Source: Carbonactinospora thermoautotrophica
GTDB taxonomy: Bacteria; Actinomycetota; Actinomycetes; Streptomycetales; Carbonactinosporaceae
Assembly: GCF_001543895.1 (NCBI RefSeq)
Contig: NZ_JYIJ01000016.1
Coordinates: 248,001 to 312,000, forward strand
Length of the DNA stretch: 64,000 bases
Reading direction: 5' to 3'
A program made the translations under genes and the position numbers. The notes beneath the pieces were generated by a model. The model had not been told where the DNA came from, made no database searches, and saw only the letters and a program-made list of their open reading frames with translations. Position 1 is the first letter of the stretch. Each line of letters opens with the position of its first letter. Below, one piece after another: positions 26,227-35,141 of this stretch.

Positions 26227-27846
26227 CTACGACAGGCGAACGGCGGCGAGCGCCTCGAAGGGGCTGCCCACCCGGCCCCGGACGGTCTCCCAGCGCAGCG
26301 CGCAGGAGCGGCCCGCGATGTCCAGGGTGGCCAGGGCGTTGTCGTACCAGGGGCCGCGCTCGATCACCCAGTCGATCGGGGTGTCCACGGCCCGGGCGGT
26401 CGCGGCGAGGACGCGGCACCCGAACCGGGCCGGCCCGGTCAAGGCGAGGCTGTTCGCGTGCCGCAGGGCCGGGCTGAGCGGGTTGCGGATCGGCGAGCAC
26501 ACCACCTGGTACACCTGCGCCGGGCCGATGCCGAGCACCCGGGCCAGGTACGAGAAGTGCACGTCGCCGGAGAGGAAGCTCACCATGGCCGGCGCGGGCC
26601 CCCGGCGCCCGGCCGCGACCTCGGTGACGAGGCGGGCCATCGCGTCGAAGGAGCGCCGGAACGCGCCCCAGTGCTCCAGGTCGAGCGCCTGCCGGATCCG
26701 CTCGACCGGCCCGGTCGCCCAGCGGCCCCAGGCGCCGTCGCCCACCGCCTCACTCCAGCGCTCCACCTCGTGGACGGCGCGCGGCAGCAGGTACGGCAGG
26801 GTGCTCGCCACGAGCAGGTGGTCGATGCCCCCGGTGGCCTGGGCGTCGAACCACTTCCAGGTGGCGTCGGGCAGGATGTCGCGGGCACCCGGGTCGAGCC
26901 GGCGACCGCAGCGGGTGTCGAGCACGACCAGCCGGGCGGATCCGAAGTCACGGGCGTAGCTCCACCGGTACGCGCCCGGCTCCTGGTCGGCCCGCCAGGC
27001 GAATTCGTCCAGGACCGGCCCGGCGTCCCCGGGCGTCTCCCGGAGCGCGGCGAGCACCGGGTCGGCCGCCCGCTCGGCCGGTGACAGGTTGCCCAGGTGC
27101 TGGTAGATCCAGTACGCGGCGAGCCCGCCGGTGATCCGCCCCCGCCACCACGGCTGCTCCGCGATCCACGCCCGCCACGCCGCGGAGGTGTTCCAGTCGT
27201 CGCGCACGTCGTGGTCGTCGAAGATCATCCAGGTGGGCACGGTGGACAGCAGCCAGCGCACGGCCGGTTCGCTCCAGGCGAGCCGGTACAGGTGCGCGTA
27301 CTCGGCGAAGTCGGCGACCTCCGCGCCGGGCGGGGTGTCGAGATCCCGACGCGCGCGGATGAACTCTCGCATCGCCGCAGAGGTCTCGTCCGCGTACACC
27401 TGGTCGCCGAGCAGGAGCAGCGCGGCGGGCCACTCCTCGTCAGCGGCCCGGGCCAGCCGGTGGGCGTACGCGCAGAGCATGTCCACCCCGTAGGCGTCGT
27501 CGCACGTCGCGTCATGCCCCCGGCTGGTGCGGCAGGAGCCGAACACCAGCCGCAGCGGCCCGTCCGGGGCCGGCGTGCGCAGCCGGCTCGGTGGGAACGG
27601 CGAGCCCGGCTCCGGCCACACCCGCTTCCCGTCCAGCTCGACCGTGTACGGGGTGGCGGTGCCCGGTTCCAGCCCGGTGACCTCGACCAGGGCGTAGTGG
27701 TGCCCGTGCACGGTGAAGGTACGGGCCGCGTGGACGCGTCCGCCGGCATCGACCCGCACCTCGCCGGGCGCGTCGGTCTCCACCCACACGGTGGCCGTGG
27801 TCCCGTCGGTGTGACGGAGCAGCGGCCCCAGCACGAGTCGTGGCAC
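26227..27846 (-). CDS. PhoD-like phosphatase / metallophosphoesterase
   Basis: 539-residue metallophosphoesterase. An N-terminal fibronectin-like domain (about 1-90) is followed by the PhoD catalytic domain with the metal motifs FGSCRT, LLLGDQVYADE, FDDHDVRDDWN and LSGDVHFSY in the expected order. Such enzymes hydrolyse phosphate mono- or diesters with Ca/Fe or similar metals. No signal peptide is visible, unlike secreted PhoD, so it may be cytosolic. The start is GTG 27846 behind GGGAGG; the ATG at 27939 adds an unconserved leader. LLM and PhoD genes may be one transcript. Confidence 0.88.
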   Translation of the reverse strand: MPRLVLGPLLRHTDGTTATVWVETDAPGEVRVDAGGRVHAARTFTVHGHHYALVEVTGLEPGTATPYTVELDGKRVWPEPGSPFPPSRLRTPAPDGPLRLVFGSCRTSRGHDATCDDAYGVDMLCAYAHRLARAADEEWPAALLLLGDQVYADETSAAMREFIRARRDLDTPPGAEVADFAEYAHLYRLAWSEPAVRWLLSTVPTWMIFDDHDVRDDWNTSAAWRAWIAEQPWWRGRITGGLAAYWIYQHLGNLSPAERAADPVLAALRETPGDAGPVLDEFAWRADQEPGAYRWSYARDFGSARLVVLDTRCGRRLDPGARDILPDATWKWFDAQATGGIDHLLVASTLPYLLPRAVHEVERWSEAVGDGAWGRWATGPVERIRQALDLEHWGAFRRSFDAMARLVTEVAAGRRGPAPAMVSFLSGDVHFSYLARVLGIGPAQVYQVVCSPIRNPLSPALRHANSLALTGPARFGCRVLAATARAVDTPIDWVIERGPWYDNALATLDIAGRSCALRWETVRGRVGSPFEALAAVRLS

Positions 27847-28109
27847 GGCGCCTCCCGATCGGTTCTCCTGCTTGATACACGTTCGAACCGCACCGCCCGT
27901 TCCGCGCCCGGGCCGCTGTCGATCAGCGGGTGGGCGCACACCAGCTCAAGACCACGGCAGCCGGTGGCGGGGACGGCCGCCGGAGGGTCGCGGCTCCGAA
28001 CCCGCCATCACGCCAGAGGCGTGGAACATTAGGCTGCTATCACCCCGCTACCCGCATATCGGTACATACTTGGAGATAACTGGGTATCTCGGCGTTGGGG
28101 AGGCACGCG

Positions 28110-29099
28110 GTGGGCGATCTGGGTGTCGATCTCGGTACCACGAACACTGTGGTGTGCCACAACCGCCGCGGGGTCATCCTCAACGAGCCGTCGGTCATGG
28201 CGCTGCGCGCCCACCGCGGGCGTCCCAAGGTGCTCGCGATCGGGCTGGAGGCGCGGGCGCTCGTGGGCCGGGTACCGGCCGGGCTCAGCGTGGTGCGACC
28301 GTTGCACGACGGTGTGATCACCGACCTGGAGACGGCCCGGATGTACCTGGGGACGGTGCTCCGCCGGATCGGTGTCCGGCCGTGGCAACGCGCCCGGCTC
28401 CGCGCGGCGATCGGCGTACCCATGGGCGCCACCGCGCTGGAACGCCGCGCGCTGCTGGAGGCGGCCGAAGAAGCCAGGATCGGCAAGGCGATGCTCATCC
28501 CCGAGCCGATCGCCGGTGCGGCGGGCTGCGGGCTCGACCCATTGGAGCCGCGCACCCACATGGTGGTGGACGTGGGCGGCGGCATGGCGGAGGTGACGGC
28601 GTTCTGCTACGAGGGGTTGCTGGCGCACCGGTCCTGCCCGCTCGCCGGGGACGAGATGACGCTCGCGGTGTACCAGTACCTGCGGGAGGAATACCAGATC
28701 ATCGTGGGTGAGCTGATCGCCGAGCAGGTCAAGGTCCGCACCACCGAGGACACCGCGCCGATCGTCGTCGAGGGCCAGGACGCCGCCACCGGCCGCCCGC
28801 GGGTGGTCACGCTGGCCCCCGAGGAGGTGCTGGAGGCGATCCGGCCGGTGACCGACGCGGTCATCCGCACGCTCGCCGCCTGCCTGGAGGACCTGTCCGC
28901 GCAGAGCGTGAGCGACGTGATGGCGGAAGGCGTCCTGACCATCGGCGGGGGCTCGCTGCTGCGTGGATTCGACAAGCTGCTGGAGGACGCGTTCGGCTTC
29001 CCGGTCCGACGCGCGGAGCGGCCCCTCACCTGCGTGGCGGAGGGGGCCGTCCGCTGTCTGAGCCGGGAGTCCCTGCTGAAGGCGTACGCGGCGGGCTGA
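28110..29099 (+). CDS. MreB/Mbl-like bacterial actin
   Basis: 329-residue actin-family protein that should polymerise under the membrane and guide wall synthesis. Phosphate-1 motif VDLGTTNTVV, phosphate-2 motif VVDVGGGMAEV and the adenosine motif IGGGSLLRG are all present, as is PEPIAGAAG, typical of MreB. The start is GTG 28110, six bases after GGGGAGG; a TTG at 28095 lies over that ribosome site. No mreC or mreD follows. It instead converges on, and overlaps by 74 bases, the RodA-PBP2 fusion gene. Streptomycetes carry solitary MreB-like genes (Mbl) used in spore-wall formation; this may be the counterpart, which is inference. Confidence 0.88.
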   Translation: MGDLGVDLGTTNTVVCHNRRGVILNEPSVMALRAHRGRPKVLAIGLEARALVGRVPAGLSVVRPLHDGVITDLETARMYLGTVLRRIGVRPWQRARLRAAIGVPMGATALERRALLEAAEEARIGKAMLIPEPIAGAAGCGLDPLEPRTHMVVDVGGGMAEVTAFCYEGLLAHRSCPLAGDEMTLAVYQYLREEYQIIVGELIAEQVKVRTTEDTAPIVVEGQDAATGRPRVVTLAPEEVLEAIRPVTDAVIRTLAACLEDLSAQSVSDVMAEGVLTIGGGSLLRGFDKLLEDAFGFPVRRAERPLTCVAEGAVRCLSRESLLKAYAAG

Positions 29100-31968
29100 C
29101 CTTCAGGATCTGCGTCTGGTGCGCCAAGAAGTACTGCAGGGCCCGCTTGACGACAGGTCCGGACGTCCGGGATCCCTGACCGCCGCCACGGATGTACGAC
29201 GTCATCACGACGGCTGGTCGGTCCATGGGCGCGACCGCGGTGAACCAGGCGTCCGGGGCTCCGCCTGGATTGCTCGGGTTCTCCGACGTACCGGTCTTGG
29301 CGCCCGCCGCCACCGGCAGGTCCGACAGCACGGCGGCCGTACCGCCGCTCACCGCCTGCCGCATGCCCTCCCGGACCGGGCCGAGCGCATCGCCGAACGG
29401 CAACGGCTGCGCCGGCGGCGCCGGCAGCGCGGTGGTCGTGCCGTCGGCCGTGCTGAAGGCCAGCCCGAGGCGTGGGGTCACCAGGCTGCCGGTGGCGACG
29501 GCGGCCGTCCACCGGGCGGCCTGCAACGGGGTGGTCGTGATATAGCCCTGCCCGATGCCGAGGATCACGCTGGAGCCGGGGTACCAGACACCGCCGGCCG
29601 CGCGGACCGACTGCGGGGTGCCGAAGTACCCGGCGCTCTCCCCCGGCAGGTCGATGCCGGTCGGCCGGCCGACTCCCAACGCGCTGCCGACCTGGTGGAT
29701 CCGGTCCGGGCCGAGGGCGTAGGCGAGCTTGTAGAAGTACACGTCGTTGGACCAGGCGATCGCCTGGACGAGGTTCTGCGGCCCGAACCCGCGCCAGTTG
29801 CCGAACGTGTGACCGCCGAACGTGTACGAGGCGCCGGTGGGGATGGCCTTGTCGGGCGGCAGCACCGGGTACACCATGTCGGCCGCCGCGACCACCAGCT
29901 TGAACGTCGACCCCGGCGGGCCCACCACCTGCGTGACGTGCTGCAGCATCGGGCTGCCCGGCGTGGCGACGGCCTTGCGCAGCGCGCGGGCGTCGACCGG
30001 GGGACCGTACAGGTTGTTGTCGTACGCGGGCAGGCTCGCCATCGCGAGCACCTGGCCGGTGCGCGGGTCCATGGCGACGACCCCGCCCAGGTGGCCGCGC
30101 CGCTCCCCGATCCGGCCGGCCAGGGCGTCTGCGAGCGTTTTGGTGATCTCCCGCTGCAGGCCGAGGTCGATCGACAGCCGCAGGGCGGCGCCGGGCACCG
30201 GCGCCTGGCGCGGGCCGAGGGTCACCGGGACGCCGAGCGGGTCGACGTACACGCACTGGTAGCCGTCGATCCCCCGCAGGATCGGGTCATACTGCTGCTC
30301 GATGCCGGCCCGGCCCACGATCCCGCCGAGCGGCAGGTTCGGCCAGCGGCTCTCGTCCTGCGGGGTGGCGACCCCGACGAACCCCAGCAGCGGGGCGAGC
30401 ATCGCGCCGTGCGGGTAGACCCGGCGCGGATCGGGGGCCACCACCACGCCGGGGATCCGGGCCGCGCTGACGCGGCTTCCGGTGTCGGCCGGCACGACGG
30501 CCACCCGGGTCGACAGCCTGGTCCCGGCCGCGGCGAGGGTCCGCCGCAGCTGGTCGACCGGCTGCCCGACCAGCGCGGCGAGCCGGCGCAGGTCGTCCGG
30601 GCGGCGCAGCAGCGCGGGGATGACGACGATCTGGTTCTGGGCGGCGTTGATCGCGAGCGGCACGCCGTGGCGATCGGTGATGATCCCGCGTGGGGCCGGG
30701 ATCCGCACGCAGCGGGTCATCTGCGTCTCGCCGGCCCGGCGCAGTGACTCGCCCCGGACCTCCTGGAGGTGCCAGCCGTACGCGGACAGGCCGGCCAGCA
30801 ACCCGGAGACGCCGAGCGCGGCGAACCGGACCAGCCGGGGTCGCGGGTTGTGCCAGCGCGGCAACGCCCAGAGCCGGCGGCGCACCCCGTCCCGTCGCAC
30901 GCCGAGAACCACGCCGAGGGCGGCCAGGTGTACGAGTGCGGCGGTACCCCCCTGGCTGACCAGCGGGAACGGGATGCCGGCCAGCGGCAGCGCGCCCAGG
31001 TTGCCGCCGAGCGAGACCACGGCCTCGGCGCCGAGCAGGACCGCGAACCCGGCACAGGTCAGCATGCCTCGACGGGTGCGGGCCACCCGGCTCGCCAGCG
31101 CCACCCACCAGACCAGCACCACGGTGGCGAGCACCGCGCTGGCGCCCGCCACCAGGCCCCACTGTTGGACCAGGCTGGCCAGGGTGAGGTCGTGCTCCCG
31201 GCCGGGCAGGTACTCGGCGCGCAGCCGGTGCAGCGGGTCACGAGCCTGGCCGAACAGGCCGCCGGAGGCGAGCGCGATGTGGGCCTGGCGGATGGCGTAG
31301 CCGGGGCCTTCGGTGGACTCCGACCCGGCCAGGTACGCCTGCAGGCGGGCCAGTTGGTGGGGCCGCAGCATCCGGACCGCGAGCGGGGCGACGAGCACCA
31401 CGCTGCCGAACAACGGCAGCAGGAACCGCGGCGGGATGCGGCTCAGGATCAGCAGCCCCGCTGTCATGGCGGTGAGCAGCATGGCCGTGCTCAGGTCCGG
31501 CTGCAGCAGGGTGAACCCGATCGGTACGACCGCCAACACGACGGCGAGGAGGAACCGCCGCCAGGCGGGCCGGTTGGATCCCAGCACGTTGGCGAGGAGG
31601 AGCAGCAGGCCGAGCTTGGCCAGCTCCGAGGGCTGGAACGTCAGCTCGCCGATCGCCAGCCACCGCTTCGCGCCGTACCGCTCGATCCCGAAGAGCGACA
31701 CGGCGAGCAACAGCACGATCGAGAGGCCGTAGCAGGCCCAGCCGAGCACCGCGAGGCGTTCGACGTGGACCCGACGCATGAGCACCAGCAGGACGAGCCC
31801 GGCGGCCACCGCGACCAGTTGGCGCGCGGCGAGCGACCAGCTAGCCGCCGCGTACAGGTTGAGGGCGCCCAGGATGACCAGCGTGAACGCCGCGACCAGG
31901 GCGAGCACGTCGAACCTGCGGCCCCGGACGTCCCGGTGCCGCCGCTGCGGGAGCGAGCCGGTCCACAC
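29026..31968 (-). CDS. RodA-PBP2 fusion: SEDS glycosyltransferase plus class B transpeptidase
   Basis: A single 980-residue protein. Residues about 1-385 are a SEDS polymerase (RodA/FtsW) with ten hydrophobic helices and family blocks TFQPSELAKLGLLL, LLQPDLSTAMLL, GPGYAIRQAHIALASGGLFGQ (split), PGREHDLTLASLVQQWG and FPLVSQGGTA. A further hydrophobic helix (about 400) leads into a class B penicillin-binding domain: PRGIITDRHG, catalytic S687 in GSTFK, S740 in WSNDVYFYK (an SxD pattern as in PBP2) and KTGTS at about 891. It should therefore polymerise and cross-link peptidoglycan. Start GTG 31968 is 5 bases after GGGAGG; the TTG at 31983 is less likely. It follows the pseudokinase gene by 11 bases, so the two form an operon. 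Confidence 0.93.
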   Translation of the reverse strand: MWTGSLPQRRHRDVRGRRFDVLALVAAFTLVILGALNLYAAASWSLAARQLVAVAAGLVLLVLMRRVHVERLAVLGWACYGLSIVLLLAVSLFGIERYGAKRWLAIGELTFQPSELAKLGLLLLLANVLGSNRPAWRRFLLAVVLAVVPIGFTLLQPDLSTAMLLTAMTAGLLILSRIPPRFLLPLFGSVVLVAPLAVRMLRPHQLARLQAYLAGSESTEGPGYAIRQAHIALASGGLFGQARDPLHRLRAEYLPGREHDLTLASLVQQWGLVAGASAVLATVVLVWWVALASRVARTRRGMLTCAGFAVLLGAEAVVSLGGNLGALPLAGIPFPLVSQGGTAALVHLAALGVVLGVRRDGVRRRLWALPRWHNPRPRLVRFAALGVSGLLAGLSAYGWHLQEVRGESLRRAGETQMTRCVRIPAPRGIITDRHGVPLAINAAQNQIVVIPALLRRPDDLRRLAALVGQPVDQLRRTLAAAGTRLSTRVAVVPADTGSRVSAARIPGVVVAPDPRRVYPHGAMLAPLLGFVGVATPQDESRWPNLPLGGIVGRAGIEQQYDPILRGIDGYQCVYVDPLGVPVTLGPRQAPVPGAALRLSIDLGLQREITKTLADALAGRIGERRGHLGGVVAMDPRTGQVLAMASLPAYDNNLYGPPVDARALRKAVATPGSPMLQHVTQVVGPPGSTFKLVVAAADMVYPVLPPDKAIPTGASYTFGGHTFGNWRGFGPQNLVQAIAWSNDVYFYKLAYALGPDRIHQVGSALGVGRPTGIDLPGESAGYFGTPQSVRAAGGVWYPGSSVILGIGQGYITTTPLQAARWTAAVATGSLVTPRLGLAFSTADGTTTALPAPPAQPLPFGDALGPVREGMRQAVSGGTAAVLSDLPVAAGAKTGTSENPSNPGGAPDAWFTAVAPMDRPAVVMTSYIRGGGQGSRTSGPVVKRALQYFLAHQTQILKVSPPRTPSAGTPGSDSGRPPPPRR

Positions 31969-31979
31969 CTTCGCCTCCC

Positions 31980-33155
31980 TCAACAGGTGCCGCCGGTCGC
32001 GGGGAACGGCAGCGGGGGCCCAGCGACGCGGGCGGGGGTGTTCGTGATGACGATCACCGCGATCGCCCGGCCGTTCGGGAGCTGCAGGCGGTTCAGGGCG
32101 ATGGCGTGATCGCTGCCCGGTTTCAGCGTGACCTCACCCCCTGGGCGGCTGACCCGCGCGCCCGTGCAGCGGTCGATGATCTCGAAGCTCCAGCCCACCC
32201 GGAGCGGCTTGGTGCCGGGGCGGGCGCGGACCAGAACGCGGATCGGGCAGGGTTTGCCGGGCGCGCACCGCTGAAGCGGCCGAGCGTCGACCGCGGTGAG
32301 CGGGCCCGCCGACGCCGCGGCGAGGACCGGCACCGGGCTGGGCGGCCGCCCGGTGGTCCCGGGACGGGCCGACGCCGTGGCCTCGGGCCTGCGCAGCAAC
32401 TGCAGGCTGCGGGTGATCTCCTCGCGGAGGAACGCGTACTCCAGCCAGACCGCGGTGGCGAACACCGTCACCGCCACGGCCACCCGCCACAGCCACGGCC
32501 AGGCCGCGCGCAGGGTCTGCGACAGGCGGCGCGGCGGCCGGGCGGCCTCCTCCACAGCCTCCTCCGCGGGGACCGGTGGCACCGGGTCAGACGACGGCGG
32601 GGGCGCCGGCCTCATGCCGAGGAGCGTCGCCGCGAGCGCGCCCAGCTCACCGCGGGCCCGTTCGGCTCCCTCCGGACCGCCCAACGCGGCCCGCAGCTCG
32701 GCCGCTGGTTGCCCGACGCCCGTGACGATCAGGGGGTTTCCAGCGGCCAGCCGCTCGAGCAAGGCCAGCAGGTGGGACTGCGAGGCCGCGGCGTGCCGGC
32801 CCCGGGACGAGGTAGCGGCGGCGAGCTGGCCGACCAGCGCGACGGCGGCTTCCAGGTCGGCGCGCCTGGCCTCGTCGTCCTGGGCTGCCGGGGTGTCGCC
32901 CAACACCCGAACCTCACCGCCGGGGCCGATGTGGATGTCCTCGGCCCGCAGCCTGCCGTGGACCCGTCCGGCGGCGTGCCGGGCCTCCAGCACGCCGAGG
33001 ATCTCCGCGGCGATCACCGCGCCCTGCGCCGGGGAGAGCCGTGCCACCCGCAGCAGGCGGGCCAACGAGACGCCAGGGCCGGCGGGCCGGGACGGCGCGC
33101 CGGCGGGCCCACTTTCCAGGGGCTCCTCCTGGACAGGAACTCCCAGATACGCCAT
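31980..33155 (-). CDS. Membrane protein with degenerate kinase-like domain
   Basis: 391-residue protein. Residues 30-175 look like the C-lobe of a Ser/Thr kinase, with VHGRLRAEDIHIG (66-78) in place of the catalytic HRDLKPxN loop and VLGD where DFG would be. The N-lobe with glycine loop and lysine is missing, so it is very probably inactive. After a Pro-rich segment there is one transmembrane helix at 222-243, then a Ser/Pro/Thr linker and an extracytoplasmic domain with four cysteines (RCAPGKPCP, DRCTG, GGTC). The start ATG 33155 is preferred over 33221, but its ribosome site is weak. It is co-transcribed with the RodA-PBP2 fusion, suggesting a scaffold or sensor for it. Confidence 0.7.
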   Translation of the reverse strand: MAYLGVPVQEEPLESGPAGAPSRPAGPGVSLARLLRVARLSPAQGAVIAAEILGVLEARHAAGRVHGRLRAEDIHIGPGGEVRVLGDTPAAQDDEARRADLEAAVALVGQLAAATSSRGRHAAASQSHLLALLERLAAGNPLIVTGVGQPAAELRAALGGPEGAERARGELGALAATLLGMRPAPPPSSDPVPPVPAEEAVEEAARPPRRLSQTLRAAWPWLWRVAVAVTVFATAVWLEYAFLREEITRSLQLLRRPEATASARPGTTGRPPSPVPVLAAASAGPLTAVDARPLQRCAPGKPCPIRVLVRARPGTKPLRVGWSFEIIDRCTGARVSRPGGEVTLKPGSDHAIALNRLQLPNGRAIAVIVITNTPARVAGPPLPFPATGGTC

Positions 33156-33244
33156 CGACGATCGCCAGCTCTCGGATGAGGCGGATCCGCACGCGTTCAC
33201 TGCATTGCGTGATTCCCTCAAAAAACTTCTCTAATCAGTACATT

Positions 33245-33967
33245 TCAGGCATAAGCCTGGCCGGATAGGCGATCCCAGTCACCTGAGGAGCACGCAGAGC
33301 GGGCTGGGCAGCCGGCCGTCACCCCGAGCCGTCGCCCCGACTCGGGCGGTATCCCTTCGGACCACTCCACCGGTCTGGTCATGGCGAGGGCGAAGCGCAC
33401 CAGGTCCGCGGGGCTGCCGATCGCGAACTTGCGGCGCACCCGGCGCAGGTACGTCTCGAGGGTGCCGACGCTGATGCCCATGTGCCGGGCGGCCTGCGCG
33501 TGGGTACAGCCGTCCGCGATGTGCCGCAGCACCTCCTGCTCGCGCGGTGCCAGCGGTGGGATGGCGGCCGGGTCCGGCGCTGGGCAACGCAGCGCCCGGG
33601 CCACGGCCCACGGCAGGAAGACACCTCCCTGGGCGACCGTCACCACGGCGCGTTCGAGTACGTCGCCGCCGGCTTTCCTGGGCACGTACCCGCGGGCTCC
33701 CGCGTGCAGCACGGCCGCGACGTCGGCCAGGACCGTCGACGAGGACGTGACGAGAACCCGGCTTTCCCCGGCGGTGCGACGAATCTCCGTGCGCGGGCAG
33801 GCCGGGAGGGACGAGTCGAGATCCAACAGGGTGACGTCGGGCGCTCGGTCCCGCTGGCCACGCTCGCCGTCCGCGGAAACCAGGCGTATCCGCGGGTGTG
33901 CCGCGAAGACCTCCGCGAGGTCGTGGTGCAGTAGGGGATCGCCGGCGACGACCGCAAGCGCGATCAT
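33245..33967 (-). CDS. NarL/LuxR-family response regulator
   Basis: 240-residue regulator. The N-terminal receiver domain has a DLDSS segment with the likely phosphoryl aspartate after TLLDL; other acidic-pocket residues are weak, so phosphorylation is uncertain. The C-terminal LuxR HTH is clear: LAPREQEVLRHIADG, then QAARHMGISVGTLETYLRRV. A 40-residue tail follows. ATG 33967 is preceded by GAGGAG. No histidine kinase is adjacent; the gene lies 89 bases upstream of the pseudokinase gene on the same strand and may lead that operon or regulate it. Confidence 0.85.
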   Translation of the reverse strand: MIALAVVAGDPLLHHDLAEVFAAHPRIRLVSADGERGQRDRAPDVTLLDLDSSLPACPRTEIRRTAGESRVLVTSSSTVLADVAAVLHAGARGYVPRKAGGDVLERAVVTVAQGGVFLPWAVARALRCPAPDPAAIPPLAPREQEVLRHIADGCTHAQAARHMGISVGTLETYLRRVRRKFAIGSPADLVRFALAMTRPVEWSEGIPPESGRRLGVTAGCPARSACSSGDWDRLSGQAYA

Positions 33968-34426
33968 GCTTGCTCCTCACTGACCGGAAGCCGAACCTGC
34001 TCGCCACACCCGATCCGTCGCACCCGGGCCGGAATGGCCCGCTCGCCCGGGAAGGATTTCATTTCCACACCGGTTATGAGCCGCCCAGGTGAGGAAGTTT
34101 TGAAAACTTCCGGCGGCCACGGAGGCGACGGCGATCTCGCGCACAGGAAGATCGCGCCGAAATTCTAGGCAATCAGGTGATCAGTAACAAGTCCCCAAAA
34201 ATTGGGACTAGTCCGACACATACCATCACCGCAGCATCACCAGTGGCTCCGGCCGGATCCGCGAACTCCCGGACACCGGCCTGACCTGCGAGAAGAGGTC
34301 TCCGCAGGAGCGCCCGCCAAGGCGCCCTCGAGCCGCTGGCAGAGACGGTCAGCCACTCGCAGCAGCCGCAGCAAGACGACAGGTTGAAAAGCCAGAGGAA
34401 TTCACCTGAAGTAGGGAAATCATCAC
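33968..34426. promoter_or_regulatory. Regulatory region with several palindromes
   Basis: No gene. The region carries GGAAGTTTT-G-AAAACTTCC (34093-34111), a nine-base perfect inverted repeat, and AGTCCC...GGGACT (34190-34209), an inverted repeat with an AT-rich loop, within an AT-richer stretch. A looser CCTGCG...CGCAGG pair lies near 34287-34310. These are likely operators or RNA hairpins for the divergent LuxR and secreted-protein genes. Confidence 0.5.
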
Positions 34427-34861
34427 ATGGACGTATTGAAAAATCACATCAGCGCCTTGCAGAGGCTCCTGGCCGTGATCGGCCTCCTGGCCCTCCTGAC
34501 GGGCATCGGCTTCGTCCAGGGCGGCCCGGCATCCGCCGCCGCCAAGTCCGACTGCTTCAACAAGGGCGGCGGCAAGGTCAAGTGCCTCGTCGACGTCAGC
34601 ACTGACTCCGCCGAAGGCGGGATCGACATCGAGGTCAAGAACATAAGGGCCCTGAGCGGGGACGAGATCAGGTCGCTCGAGGACTCCCTCAACCGCGCGT
34701 TCGCCGACATCGACCTGCTCAGTGCCGACCTGGAAGACATCAGGAGCGAGGTCAAGCGCATTTTCGAGAACAGCCTGGGCGAGCCTGTCGGCCGGCAGCA
34801 GATCAAGGTCTGCTTGGAGGGCCAGAGCGAAGGCACCGCCGTCGCCAGGTGCCTGCAATGA
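34427..34861 (+). CDS. Small secreted Cys-containing protein, unknown
   Basis: 144 residues. A hydrophobic signal peptide (LLAVIGLLALLTGIGFV) ends at a plausible ASAAA cleavage site near residue 38. The mature chain of about 105 residues has four cysteines (DCFN, KCLVD, VCLEG, RCLQ), enough for two disulfides, and a central acidic helix-rich part (SGDEIRSLEDSLNRAF, DLLSADLEDIRSEVKRIF). I do not recognise a family. The start ATG 34427 has GTAGGGA about 10 bases upstream. The long palindrome-rich leader suggests tight regulation. Confidence 0.75.
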   Translation: MDVLKNHISALQRLLAVIGLLALLTGIGFVQGGPASAAAKSDCFNKGGGKVKCLVDVSTDSAEGGIDIEVKNIRALSGDEIRSLEDSLNRAFADIDLLSADLEDIRSEVKRIFENSLGEPVGRQQIKVCLEGQSEGTAVARCLQ

Positions 34862-35141
34862 CGAGGGGGTGATCCGAGACCTCGCCGGCACGTCGCCACT
34901 GCGAGCGCGCCGGGTCCCCGGCGCATCACGCCGCGAGCTGTGCACCCTGCTCGCTGTGGCGGACCGCCGTCCAGGTCGGGCTGGCCGACCCGGTCACGGC
35001 CACACCGTCCAGGCTGCCCTGGCGACGGGCGACGTCCCGTCCCTGGCGATCTTGTCCGCCCAGAGCTGATCCCGTTGCTCCCCGGCCGGCGGACCGGCAG
35101 CATGCAGGGGTACCGTCCGCGCGCCGAACGGAAGGAACCGC

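Noticed and set aside
24052-27084. 1010-codon plus-strand frame
   Set aside because: Spans several unrelated genes on both strands (DUF2267, flavoprotein, LLM, PhoD); product has low-complexity Arg/Pro/Ala content.
30769-32109. 446-codon plus-strand frame opposite the RodA-PBP2 gene
   Set aside because: Gln/Arg/Gly-rich shadow product; the minus strand encodes a clear SEDS domain.
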